Virus record (IMG/VR): IMGVR_UViG_3300037193_000881
Coordinates: 1-22,942 of that record
From: a virus
Strand: one strand, 5' to 3'
Length of the DNA stretch: 22,942 nucleotides
Position 1 is the stretch's first letter; each line of letters starts with the position of its first letter. The position numbers and the translations under genes were made by a program. This document shows positions 12,131 through 19,513 of this stretch, piece after piece. The notes below the pieces were generated by a model. That model was given only the letters and a program-made list of their open reading frames with translations, was not told where the DNA came from and searched no databases.

Positions 12131-13120
12131 CTAGAGGGCGGTAAGAGAGTTGACAACCTCAGCGGTAAGCGCTTTGTCCCAAGTCGCGTCATGCACAAGC
12201 TTGAGGGTAAAGTCAATGGCAAAGACGCCATCGCGATCGGCATACTCGCCCGGTTGCTCGGCAACCTCGCCAGCGAAATCGAAAGTCGCCCGGTACGGCT
12301 CGCCCGTGCCGGCTTCGGTATCGCTCTCAATGTCGACGCGAATGAACTTGCGCGTACTGTTGCGCATTGCCGTGAGCAAACCCATACCTTGAGCGTCTGC
12401 CTCAAGCGTGAGCTTGACCGTTGCATCAATCGGCATCTCTACCAATTCGACGAAAGAGGTCTGGCTCTTGTCGACAACCCAAAGAGGGCCGACCTTGTTG
12501 GCGATCGACATTTCCCAAGAGAGCAACCGCGTGAGCTTGGTAGTGCCGAGGTCGCCAGAGTCATCGTCGAGATACACAGTGACGTCATCGCCAAGGATCG
12601 GCACTTGCGGCACGGCGGTAGGCGCTGCCGTGAGGGCGATGCCATCGCTAATAGAGCGAGCGATGAGGTCGGCACTGAAATCGACTTTGTCTCGATCGCC
12701 AGAGAGCTTGATGCCTTGACACTGGGCATACGTCGCTTTGTGCGCACGGACGGCAGAGCCTTGCTCAATGGTAAAGCTCTTGACGGTATCCTCTGCCTTG
12801 GTCGCAATATCGTGCGTCCAAGTGTAGGCGCCCGTTACGCCAATCTGTACCGGCGCGGCATACGCAAACAGAGACGTCAGAAAGTAGACAATCTCATCGT
12901 ACGTTGTCGGTTGGGTAGGCGCAGTGAGCTTGGACCATTCTTTACCAAGCACCTCAAGCGTTGGGAACTTATGCCCGCTCGCCTTGACTTCAGTAAAGGT
13001 TGCCTGCGGACCAAAGTTGATAGCGACCGATGGCAAGAGCTTTGACGCTGCAACGCTCGTGCCCTTAGTAGCCTCAACTCCAATTTGCACAACTTGAGTA
13101 ACGCTAGTGCGTTCGGCCAT
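12131..13120 (-). CDS. major tail (tube) protein
   Basis: This 329-residue protein lies immediately upstream of the tail assembly chaperones, the standard place for the tail tube subunit. The N-terminus (VVQIGVEATKGTSVAASKLLPSV) and later pattern (beta strands separated by loops, with FIRVDIESDTEAGTGEPYRA and FAIDFTLKLVHD near the end) match tube proteins of actinobacterial siphoviruses. Tube subunits stack as hexameric rings around the tape measure protein. It is highly translated in most phages; a clear gap of about 40 bases separates it from the chaperones. Confidence 0.8.
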   Translation of the reverse strand: MAERTSVTQVVQIGVEATKGTSVAASKLLPSVAINFGPQATFTEVKASGHKFPTLEVLGKEWSKLTAPTQPTTYDEIVYFLTSLFAYAAPVQIGVTGAYTWTHDIATKAEDTVKSFTIEQGSAVRAHKATYAQCQGIKLSGDRDKVDFSADLIARSISDGIALTAAPTAVPQVPILGDDVTVYLDDDSGDLGTTKLTRLLSWEMSIANKVGPLWVVDKSQTSFVELVEMPIDATVKLTLEADAQGMGLLTAMRNSTRKFIRVDIESDTEAGTGEPYRATFDFAGEVAEQPGEYADRDGVFAIDFTLKLVHDATWDKALTAEVVNSLTAL

Positions 13121-13125
13121 CTCGG

Positions 13126-13563
13126 TTAATCCTCTGTGCTCTGTGCGTAGAATCGATATATACCGCCGAGATGGCGGAACGGCTTACCGCTTTGTTCATC
13201 GACTAGGCGGTAAGGTTGTTCGCGGTGGCTTTGGAATACCAACGCTTTGTTGTCATCGACCGCCCGCGACGTGCCGTCTCGGAATAGCCGATCTATGCAA
13301 GCCGCCAACGCTCGTGCCGTTGCGTTGTAGGAGCCATCTTGCACAACCGCTCGGATGACCCATAGGCCATCAATCATGATGCGAGTATTGCCGCTGCCAC
13401 GGACGTCAAGCGCCGAGAGGTTGTTAAAGAGGATGAGCGGTAGATCGGCGCCGGCTGGCGCTTGCTCGCCATAGACGCGTTGGGCGATGAGCGCAGTAGT
13501 CGAGGCATCTTCTGTGAGTTGACGGTAGATATACTCATCGACCGCTAGCGTTTCGTCGCTCAT
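13126..13563 (-). CDS. tail terminator / tail completion protein
   Basis: This 145-residue protein is adjacent to the major tail protein gene, and its start overlaps the previous gene's end by four bases. The pattern (EYIYRQLTEDASTTALIAQRVYGEQAP, then a central RIMIDGLWVIRAVVQDGSYN and a C-terminal IYRFYAQ) fits the DUF3168/lambda gpU-like fold that caps the tail tube and joins it to the head. Assignment is by pattern and order. Confidence 0.7.
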   Translation of the reverse strand: MSDETLAVDEYIYRQLTEDASTTALIAQRVYGEQAPAGADLPLILFNNLSALDVRGSGNTRIMIDGLWVIRAVVQDGSYNATARALAACIDRLFRDGTSRAVDDNKALVFQSHREQPYRLVDEQSGKPFRHLGGIYRFYAQSTED

Positions 13564-13895
13564 GCAAGCTTGGGCTCTATCCGGCGCGCTTCGCCCTCAA
13601 AGCGTGCGCGGTTGCTTTCGGCAATGGGAGTTACAAACGGGCGAGCCGTTTGGTGAATAGTGCCGTACTCGACAAAGCCGACAAAGAATCTGCGGCGGTC
13701 GCCAACCTTAATGGTATTTGTCTTGGCGCCACGGGTGACCGTAACCGGCGCACCCTTGGGCAGATGATCGCTCGCCTTGATCTCGGCAACAATCTCCTCT
13801 GAGGTTGTCTCAACGAGAGCGGCGAGAGTGTCGCCAAGCCGCTGGCGTATCTCCTCAAAGCGATCGTATTGGACCTCTACGCTCGATGCCATCAT
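13560..13895 (-). CDS. HK97 gp10-like neck protein
   Basis: This 111-residue protein starts with two adjacent ATGs (13895 or 13892); the second has GAGAGG at good spacing. Helical N-terminal part (RFEEIRQRLGDTLAALVETT), then beta strands and the family-like VGFVEYGTIHQTARPFVTPI segment: a conserved feature of HK97 gp10-type proteins is E[FY]GT...A.PF..PA. These act at the head-tail junction. Overlaps both neighbours by four bases. Confidence 0.8.
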   Translation of the reverse strand: MMASSVEVQYDRFEEIRQRLGDTLAALVETTSEEIVAEIKASDHLPKGAPVTVTRGAKTNTIKVGDRRRFFVGFVEYGTIHQTARPFVTPIAESNRARFEGEARRIEPKLA

Positions 13896-14257
13896 TCGAC
13901 CTCTCGACAGACAAGCCGCAACGAAACGAGGTCGGCTCGCCCTCGATCAAGCGACGTAATCTCAAGCATCAAGCCGGATACCTCAACGCGATCGGTGCTC
14001 AGCACCTCAGCGTCATGAGGCACCGTGACAAGCCATTGCTTGTCGGTAACCGACCGGCCCTCGATGACTACCTCTGCCTCAGTGCGGGATGAGCCGGGCG
14101 CCAGCCGGCATGGCAGCGCATCCTCATGCAAGGCGTACGTCTGCGTCTGCCCGCCACGGTTGTCGCTCACAACGCTGAGACGCCATACCCGGCACGTCTG
14201 CGGTAGCCAAGCCGTCGCGTCCGTCCGCATACTCGCTAGCTCGCCAGCGCTCAGCAT
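13892..14257 (-). CDS. head closure (stopper) protein
   Basis: This 121-residue protein sits between the connector and the gp10-like gene, where head closure proteins usually lie. It is beta-rich with segments CRVWRLSVVSDNRGG, LPCRLAP and LVTVPHDAEVLSTDRVEV, consistent with the small barrel of SPP1 gp16-type stoppers. The motif 'rvevsG..leI' near the C-terminus resembles that family. The overlap with the connector gene is seven bases. The family call is by order and fold style. Confidence 0.65.
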   Translation of the reverse strand: MLSAGELASMRTDATAWLPQTCRVWRLSVVSDNRGGQTQTYALHEDALPCRLAPGSSRTEAEVVIEGRSVTDKQWLVTVPHDAEVLSTDRVEVSGLMLEITSLDRGRADLVSLRLVCREVE

Positions 14258-14799
14258 CGGTCATCCGCCCGGCGCAGACGGATTGTGCCGGCGCATCGAC
14301 GCTCATAGGTTTGCGCCATCGCCAAGCACATAGCGTGCACTTGATTGCGGCTGAACTGTTGGCCATCGGTCATAAAGCCAAAGCGACTCGCCGCTTTGCC
14401 AGCCTTGATCCGCCAAGCCGCTGCCGCTGCCGCATCGAGTCCGAACGATCCAAGCCAAGCGGTGCCTTGGTAAACCCAAGTAACCGCATTGTCGACAACG
14501 TGCCAGCCGCCTACGTCAAGTCCGTAAGGCGAGGGCCATTGAGGCTCGACGCTGCCGCTCGTGCCGGCAGTAATCGAGCGCCAGTAACCGCCAGCGCTAT
14601 CGATCACGAGGGCGCCAATCTCATAGGAGCCTGACGCCCAAGCCGACGCGCCCTCTTGCACGTTGCTTGGCGGATTGCCGCCAGCGTCGACACTCGCCGC
14701 GATCGCCATGCATGCGTCGATATCGCTTTGGGAGAGCGCCGGCTCGGTTTCCCAATCCGTCATGCTCTTGAGCAAAGCCTCAAGCGCTGCGTTATCCAT
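14251..14799 (-). CDS. head-tail connector (adaptor) with an inserted carbohydrate-binding-like domain
   Basis: This 182-residue protein starts at ATG 14799 behind GGAGAG. Residues 1-45 (ALEALLKSMTDWETEPALSQ) and 122-165 (AAAAWRIKAGKAASRF, GQQFSRNQVH) look like the helices of a portal-adjacent adaptor. Between them, residues about 52-115 have YWRSITAGTSGSVEPQWPS and VTWVYQGTAW, a pattern common in phage tail-fibre sugar-binding modules. Position in the head-neck gene block supports the adaptor role; the inserted module would project from the neck. Small adaptors usually lack this insert. Confidence 0.7.
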   Translation of the reverse strand: MDNAALEALLKSMTDWETEPALSQSDIDACMAIAASVDAGGNPPSNVQEGASAWASGSYEIGALVIDSAGGYWRSITAGTSGSVEPQWPSPYGLDVGGWHVVDNAVTWVYQGTAWLGSFGLDAAAAAAWRIKAGKAASRFGFMTDGQQFSRNQVHAMCLAMAQTYERRCAGTIRLRRADDRC

Positions 14800-14815
14800 C
14801 TCTCTCCTATCCCAA

Positions 14816-14845
14816 AGAGGGCGAGAGCCGTAGCCCTCGCCCTCT
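14816..14845 (-). terminator. hairpin in the head gene block
   Basis: AGAGGGCGAG (14816-14825) pairs perfectly with CTCGCCCTCT (14836-14845) around a ten-base loop. On the minus strand a short TTT follows. It lies in a 70-base gap after the capsid-adjacent gene and before the connector. It may be a partial terminator or attenuator that sets the ratio of capsid to connector transcripts, or an mRNA-end protector. Confidence 0.5.
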
Positions 14846-14869
14846 AGGTTCGCCCGACGGAAATGGCGA

Positions 14870-15232
14870 TTAGCTCACTGCGTTGCGCGGAAAGACAGAT
14901 GGCGTAAGGTCAACGCCAGACTTGTCAGTATCGTCATCGGCTTGATAGGCGTTGATCTCTTCGGCGGTTGCGTATCCGCCCTTAGGCGTCGACGCGGGAA
15001 GCTCCTCGCAATCAACTCGCTCGGGAAGATTTCCCTCGCCCTTGCTCACCAAGTAATAGCACTTGGTGTCATTGACGCCATGCACCTCATACTCAGTACC
15101 GTCTGCGGCAACGCGGGTCGTCTTGTCGACCGTATTGTCGTCATTGATCTGACTAGCCGTGCGAGGTGCATCCTCGGTGCGGCGGTCATCTCGCTTTGCG
15201 GTTGTGCTCTTGTCGTTGTCGTTATCTGCCAT
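14870..15232 (-). CDS. small acidic head-region protein
   Basis: This 120-residue protein starts at ATG 15232 behind GGAG. The first 45 residues are highly charged and disordered (NDNDKSTTAKRDDRRTEDAP). The rest has a short beta segment (KCYYLVSKGEGNLPERVDCEEL) and an acidic C-terminus. It directly follows the major capsid gene, a site often held by a decoration or head-to-tail protein, but no family is recognised. Confidence 0.65.
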   Translation of the reverse strand: MADNDNDKSTTAKRDDRRTEDAPRTASQINDDNTVDKTTRVAADGTEYEVHGVNDTKCYYLVSKGEGNLPERVDCEELPASTPKGGYATAEEINAYQADDDTDKSGVDLTPSVFPRNAVS

Positions 15233-15258
15233 CGCTGTAGCTCCTTGGTGCCTGTCTC

Positions 15259-16158
15259 TTAGCTTTCCACCACGACGGCGGCAACGTCTCGGTACTCACC
15301 AACACCCCAAAGAATGTCGTAAGTGAACTGCCAACCGAGAGCGCGAGTGTCGTAAGCGATGGTCTGGCGAATAGCGATACCGCTACCCGGATCAGTCACC
15401 AAGCTTTGATCGGCATTGTTGGCATCGGTCGGCAGCGTGCGCATGGCGAGCACCATCGACTCTGGCGAGCCAAACAGATTCTTGGTCGCGTCGGGCGTAC
15501 CGGCAACGACCGGCACCCGATTGGACATAAACAGATCGAATCCGTAGAGCCTGCCAATCCGGCCCTCGGTAATGCCTTGAGGGTTAGTGTTGGCAAAGTA
15601 GGCAGCGAGGTCGGTATCGCTGAGCAAAGCGACCTCATCCTTTGCCGAGATGACGCCAAAGCGCCCGGCTTGGGGAACGTTGACGGCATCAAGCGTTGAC
15701 TTTGCCTCAAGCACGGTTGCCTTGGTGAGGTCCGTGCCAGCCGTACCGATACCCTGGCTAAAGCCAGAGTAGAGAGCAAAGAGCGAATCTTCCACGGCAT
15801 TGGCGAGAGGGATCATCGCATTGCGCATACGCGCAGTGACAATGCCCGGCAGGCTTTGCATGCGAGCAGGGTCCTCAACGAGGAAGCTCACCTCTTTGTG
15901 ATTGGCGAGGGTAATGTCAATCTTGTTGTCGGTAGGAGCCTGCAACGTGACGTTGGCGTTTGCCGTCTTGTTATTGGCGGTAAACGTACCCGGCACCATG
16001 ACGTGCACGGTATCGCCAAGCGATGCGGCAGCGTCAATCTCAGTATCTCGAATGACTCGCCGCGCCAACACAATGGCATCGCGCAGAGACTCAAGAGCAA
16101 CGTTCGCCCAAATCTCTGGAATGATGTTGGCAGCGGTAGTGGTGGTGATGTTGGGCAT
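15259..16158 (-). CDS. major capsid protein
   Basis: This 299-residue protein starts at ATG 16158. The N-terminus ANIIPEIWANVALESLRDAIVLARRV, the E-loop-like stretch (GDTVHVMVPGTFTANN) and the segment HKEVSFLVEDPARM are like HK97-fold coat proteins of the P22-coat-like family in actinophages. The C-terminal part (RVPVVAGTPDATKNLFGSPE, then QTIAYDTRALGWQ) fits the P-domain and A-domain order. It follows the scaffold gene by 13 bases. It is expected to be the most abundant virion protein. Confidence 0.88.
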   Translation of the reverse strand: MPNITTTTAANIIPEIWANVALESLRDAIVLARRVIRDTEIDAAASLGDTVHVMVPGTFTANNKTANANVTLQAPTDNKIDITLANHKEVSFLVEDPARMQSLPGIVTARMRNAMIPLANAVEDSLFALYSGFSQGIGTAGTDLTKATVLEAKSTLDAVNVPQAGRFGVISAKDEVALLSDTDLAAYFANTNPQGITEGRIGRLYGFDLFMSNRVPVVAGTPDATKNLFGSPESMVLAMRTLPTDANNADQSLVTDPGSGIAIRQTIAYDTRALGWQFTYDILWGVGEYRDVAAVVVES

Positions 16159-16171
16159 TGGCGGTTATGTC

Positions 16172-16855
16172 CTATGTGTCATCGACGATTTGACCCGCGG
16201 CAGCGGCTTGCATGATCGCCTCGCGGTTTGCCGCGAAGAAAGTCGGATCGCGCAATTGGGACCTAGTGAATTGACCGCCACTAGTAGACGTTGCCTCAGT
16301 GCTGCCACGCTGCCCGATGTTGCCAGCCGGGCGAGCCGTGCCTCTGAGGTAGGGCTTTGATTCGAGCAACGTAGCGACGGCTTCCGTTACTCCTTCAATC
16401 TCACCCTTGGCATTGATTAAAGCACCTCTGTCGACCAATGCCAACACCGCATCGGGATCAATGGCGCCGGCAGTGCGCGCCTCACCCGTGATCGCATTTC
16501 GCAAACGCTCCTCACGTAGCGCTTGCTCGGCAGCGGTTGCCCGCTGCGTAGCTTCCTCTGCCGTCTTGGTAGCTCGCTCGATGTCACTAAGCCGAGCCGA
16601 TTCGCCCTCGTCCCATTTGAGCGCCTTGGCTTTGAGATCATCGTAGTCGGCAAACTTGGCACGCTCGCGACCAAGCCGCATGCCTAGTTCGTATTCCAAC
16701 TCGCGCTGCGTAAAGGTGCGCTCGCCCGTTGTCTTGTTGTCGGTCGACGTCGCGCCATTGGCATCGGTCGTTGTTGCTTGCGTTTGGCTCGCACCGCTGG
16801 CGTTGGTATCGCCAGCGTTGGCGTTAGCATCGGTTGTCGTTTGTGTGTCTGGCAT
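16172..16855 (-). CDS. scaffold protein
   Basis: This 227-residue protein directly precedes the major capsid gene. The first 50 residues are low-complexity Thr/Ala/Asn/Asp-rich. Residues about 60-125 form a charged coiled coil (LEYELGMRLGRERAK, ATKTAEEATQRATAAEQALR), and the C-terminus has a short helical region (SQLRDPTFFAANREAIMQAA) likely to bind the coat protein. Size, charge pattern and order are those of phage scaffold proteins, which guide procapsid assembly and then leave or are cut. Confidence 0.85.
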   Translation of the reverse strand: MPDTQTTTDANANAGDTNASGASQTQATTTDANGATSTDNKTTGERTFTQRELEYELGMRLGRERAKFADYDDLKAKALKWDEGESARLSDIERATKTAEEATQRATAAEQALREERLRNAITGEARTAGAIDPDAVLALVDRGALINAKGEIEGVTEAVATLLESKPYLRGTARPAGNIGQRGSTEATSTSGGQFTRSQLRDPTFFAANREAIMQAAAAGQIVDDT

Positions 16856-16893
16856 TGTCCTTACCGCCGATTACCGCTCGACGTAAGCGTTTG

Positions 16894-17199
16894 TTAGGTG
16901 AGCACCCGCGAGCGAGCCACTAGCAAGGCTTGCTCGGTAGCGCTCACAACCTCATCGGCACCATTGAGCGTTTCCGCTCTAACGTCATATCTGCCCGGCG
17001 CGGCAGCATCAAACGTAAAGCGGTAAGTCATACCGTCATCATCTGACGTGACCTCATCATCGCTGCCAAGCTCAAACGTCAAGGCATCGATACCCGGCGC
17101 TTTGAGTCGAAACCTCACGCCAGCCGGCTCAGCGGGTGAGCCATCAAGGTTGGTGGCAGTGAGCGTTACCGTTATGTCCTGACCAACGTAGAACGTCAT
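16894..17199 (-). CDS. small Ig-like structural protein
   Basis: This 101-residue protein starts at ATG 17199, overlapping the previous gene's stop by four bases. Its sequence alternates strands and turns (ITVTLTATNLDGSPAEPAG, MTYRFTFDAAAPGRYDVRAE), the pattern of an immunoglobulin-like sandwich such as those displayed on phage capsids and tails. It has no cysteines. It lies in a three-gene insert between the MuF-like and scaffold genes, so a head-surface role is more likely than a tail role; this is inference. Confidence 0.65.
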   Translation of the reverse strand: MTFYVGQDITVTLTATNLDGSPAEPAGVRFRLKAPGIDALTFELGSDDEVTSDDDGMTYRFTFDAAAPGRYDVRAETLNGADEVVSATEQALLVARSRVLT

Positions 17200-18284
17200 A
17201 GGCCAACCCCAATCGTCATGCGCTGGCGCGCCGTTGCAGTGAGGGCGAGCGATTGGCGAGCGCTCACGCTGAGCGCCAGCCGTTGAGGTGGCGTGATGAC
17301 CGCGGGCCCTCGTGCCGTCGCGGTGACGCCCGGCAATACCGTCGTAATCGAGCCGTGCACCGTGCGCCGGCCCGTGGCGCCCGCTACAACGCCCGCTAGG
17401 GCGGTTGAGATCACGCCCGCTACCGCACGAGGGCCGGCAACCGCCGTCGCCTCTACGCCCGCTAGAGCGGTCGCTATGGCGCCCCTCACGCCACGGGTGC
17501 CGGTAGCCGTAGCCGTGACGCCCGACAGCACGGTTGAGATGGTCCCGCGTCGCGCTCCCGAGCCGATGGCGGTAGCGCTCACGCCCGGTAGCTCGGTTGC
17601 GATGGCGCCCGCTACGTGCCGTGTGCCTTGAGCCGTAGCGGTAACGCCCGGCAATACAGTCGAGATGACGCCCGACACTTTGCGAGTGCCGGTCGCTGTA
17701 GCGGTAATGCCGGCAAGCGTTGTGCTAATTGTGCCGGTTACGTTTGAGCCGCCGCCCGCTGGCGGCAAGTTGAATTCGCTAAAGGCAGCTTCGCTAGTGG
17801 CAGAGCCGCCACCCGCGTTGAGGTCGACGTCTGCCGTATCCATACCGGCTGGCGTTGCTGCGCTACCTCTAGTGGTCCAAGTGCCCGGCGCGCCCGTTGG
17901 CGATGTCTCAAGGTAGAGGGTGCCGGCAGACTCACGCACTTGCCACCAAGCATGGTCAGTAGCGTTGTACGCCATGCTCGCCAACGTCGAGCCGTTCACC
18001 TTAAAGGTAATCGTGCCGCCGTTGAATTGGATTTGCGCACGGATAGTGCCGCCATCGTAGACGTCGATGCCGCATACGCCAGTAGCGCCCGGCTCAACGC
18101 GGCAAAGGATTTGGCTAGCGAGGAGATCATCGCCATAGCGAGTAGCGCCAGCGTAGTTGCTGCCCGTGATCGGGTAGCGCAACTTATTGCCGCTAATCGA
18201 ACGGGTGCCATAGCCAAACCACCCGCTCGGCAGTGTAGTTCCACTACCCGGAAAGTTAGTGCTATACGCACCCCATTTCGCCAT
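17196..18284 (-). CDS. lectin-like protein with seven 21-residue repeats
   Basis: This 362-residue protein starts at ATG 18284. Residues 1-175 form a beta-rich domain like a concanavalin A-type jelly roll (GWFGYGTRSISGNKLRYPIT, IQFNGGTITFKVNGS, HAWWQVRESAGTLYLETSPTG). Residues 184-326 consist of seven repeats of about 21 residues of the form G.I.T.L.GV.ATA.G.R.V., suggesting a regular beta fibre. The last 30 residues have a shorter repeat (QRLALSVSAR, QSLALTATAR, QRMTIGVGL). Between the MuF-like and scaffold genes, it is a likely head fibre or decoration. Each neighbouring gene overlaps by a few bases. Confidence 0.7.
   Translation of the reverse strand: MAKWGAYSTNFPGSGTTLPSGWFGYGTRSISGNKLRYPITGSNYAGATRYGDDLLASQILCRVEPGATGVCGIDVYDGGTIRAQIQFNGGTITFKVNGSTLASMAYNATDHAWWQVRESAGTLYLETSPTGAPGTWTTRGSAATPAGMDTADVDLNAGGGSATSEAAFSEFNLPPAGGGSNVTGTISTTLAGITATATGTRKVSGVISTVLPGVTATAQGTRHVAGAIATELPGVSATAIGSGARRGTISTVLSGVTATATGTRGVRGAIATALAGVEATAVAGPRAVAGVISTALAGVVAGATGRRTVHGSITTVLPGVTATARGPAVITPPQRLALSVSARQSLALTATARQRMTIGVGL
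17307..17735 (-). repeat. seven 63-bp repeats (one of 66 bp)
   Basis: The protein of the gene at 17196-18284 has units starting at residues 184, 205, 226, 247, 268, 290 and 311, each opening with Gly-x-Ile and containing Leu-x-Gly-Val-x-Ala-Thr-Ala. Spacing is 21 residues except for the fifth unit, which has one extra residue. The last unit is truncated. The DNA copies are diverged in third positions but keep phase. Confidence 0.8.
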
Positions 18285-18673
18285 TAGGTCGCCAGTGCGA
18301 TGCTAAGGTCGATGTCGCCCGCGGCAAGCTCGAACGTATCTGCGGTTACGACCGGATTGGCGGTAAGCACACCCGACAGAATAAAGTTGCCAGCGCTTGA
18401 GGCATCATGCAAAGAGTAGTGCGAATAATCCTCGCTTGTGTCAACCTCGCTCGTTGACCATTGCACGGCAGCGTCATTCGCAATGGCGCCGCTAGCGGCA
18501 ACGCCAAAGCTCACGGCTTTGCGCACCTCATTGCCGGCAATGGCAGTGCTGCCGGCAGTGCCCGGCTCAGCGGTATGCAATTGGATATAAAGTTGAGCGA
18601 CTTGGAATGCGGTATTGTTGCAAGCCGCATTAAGGATTGCATTCGCCGCGTACGCGGACCAACCGGTTGCCAT
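18284..18673 (-). CDS. head fibre or decoration-like structural protein
   Basis: This 129-residue protein starts at ATG 18673. Segments YIQLHTAEPGTAGSTA, NEVRKAVSFGVAASGAIAN and YSHYSLHDASSAGNFILSG match a widespread phage structural family I recall with the pattern LHTgdPG...R..vtFa.as.G....n...W. It is variously annotated as tail fibre or virion protein. Its place next to the MuF-like gene supports a head location. It shares a base with the start of the next gene. Confidence 0.7.
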   Translation of the reverse strand: MATGWSAYAANAILNAACNNTAFQVAQLYIQLHTAEPGTAGSTAIAGNEVRKAVSFGVAASGAIANDAAVQWSTSEVDTSEDYSHYSLHDASSAGNFILSGVLTANPVVTADTFELAAGDIDLSIALAT

Positions 18674-18685
18674 TGGCGTTACTCC

Positions 18686-19513
18686 CTATCGTTTAGGCAA
18701 CTTTGCTCTCGCCTTAGCGGGTAGGTCGCTAGGGCCGGTAAAGCTCTCGCTCGCGTAAGTCAATTGCGGACCTAGCTCGCCATGCTCTCGCACCTTGACT
18801 CGCTCGGCATATGCCGCCAATGCCGACGCCTTGCTATCGATGCCAAGCGCCTTTAGCTCAGCAAGCATTTCCGGCTCGATCACATGACCGGGATCACGCT
18901 TGCCGATGATCGGTGCGGTTGAGCAATGGCAAGAATCGCCATGCATCGGCATGAGTGAGCCGGTCGTGTACCGCTGCGTTGAGGCGAGTAGGCATAGCTC
19001 GCATGCGCCGGCATTGGTCACGCGCCGGTAGCCGACAATGCGAGGCGAGGCATCCATTGCCGCTGCGCTGCCGTTGCGTAGGGCCATGCCGGTATTCGCC
19101 GCTTGGAGGTCACCCGCATAGGCGCCGGCGCGCACGAGGGCGTCTGAGAGCGGCATACCGTCGGCTAGGAGCCGCCGCAAGCGAATGACCGGGCGCTGCC
19201 AGAGGTCGGCTTGAGGCAAGCCGTTACGCACGCCCTGGCGGACCTCAGCGAGGTCGATCGGGTTGGACGCTTGCTCACCCGTGATTGCCCGCTCATACGC
19301 TTGGACATAGCCGGCGCCGGCTCTGGCGCCCGCTTGTCGGTAGGCATTGTCGACCGCTGCGGCTCGCTCGACGAACGGCACCAAGACGCCATCGCTCGGA
19401 TTGTTGACCGTAGCGGCAAAGGTCCGTGCCATGACGGTACGGCTTTGCTCGACAAGCGCTAGCGAGCGGTTGTTATGCGTTAACGCTAGAGCCGTTGCTT
19501 GAGCTTGGCTCAT
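18686..19513 (-). CDS. MuF-like minor head protein
   Basis: The chosen start is ATG 19513 (a TTG at 19522 is also in frame); it overlaps the portal gene by about 40 bases. The 275-residue protein is helical up to about residue 155. It then has the compact C-terminal motif of MuF-type proteins: VGYRRVTNAGACELC (Cys171 and Cys174), RYTTG, and MHGDSCHCS with His191, Cys195 and Cys197. These are possible zinc ligands. MuF-like proteins sit inside or at the portal of the procapsid and may be ejected with DNA. The tail end is basic (LPAKARAKLPKR). Confidence 0.8.
   Translation of the reverse strand: MSQAQATALALTHNNRSLALVEQSRTVMARTFAATVNNPSDGVLVPFVERAAAVDNAYRQAGARAGAGYVQAYERAITGEQASNPIDLAEVRQGVRNGLPQADLWQRPVIRLRRLLADGMPLSDALVRAGAYAGDLQAANTGMALRNGSAAAMDASPRIVGYRRVTNAGACELCLLASTQRYTTGSLMPMHGDSCHCSTAPIIGKRDPGHVIEPEMLAELKALGIDSKASALAAYAERVKVREHGELGPQLTYASESFTGPSDLPAKARAKLPKR

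Noticed and set aside
12191-13045. 284-residue open frame on the plus strand
   Set aside because: Antisense to the major tail protein gene, Arg-rich, no ribosome site, and conflicts with the late operon.
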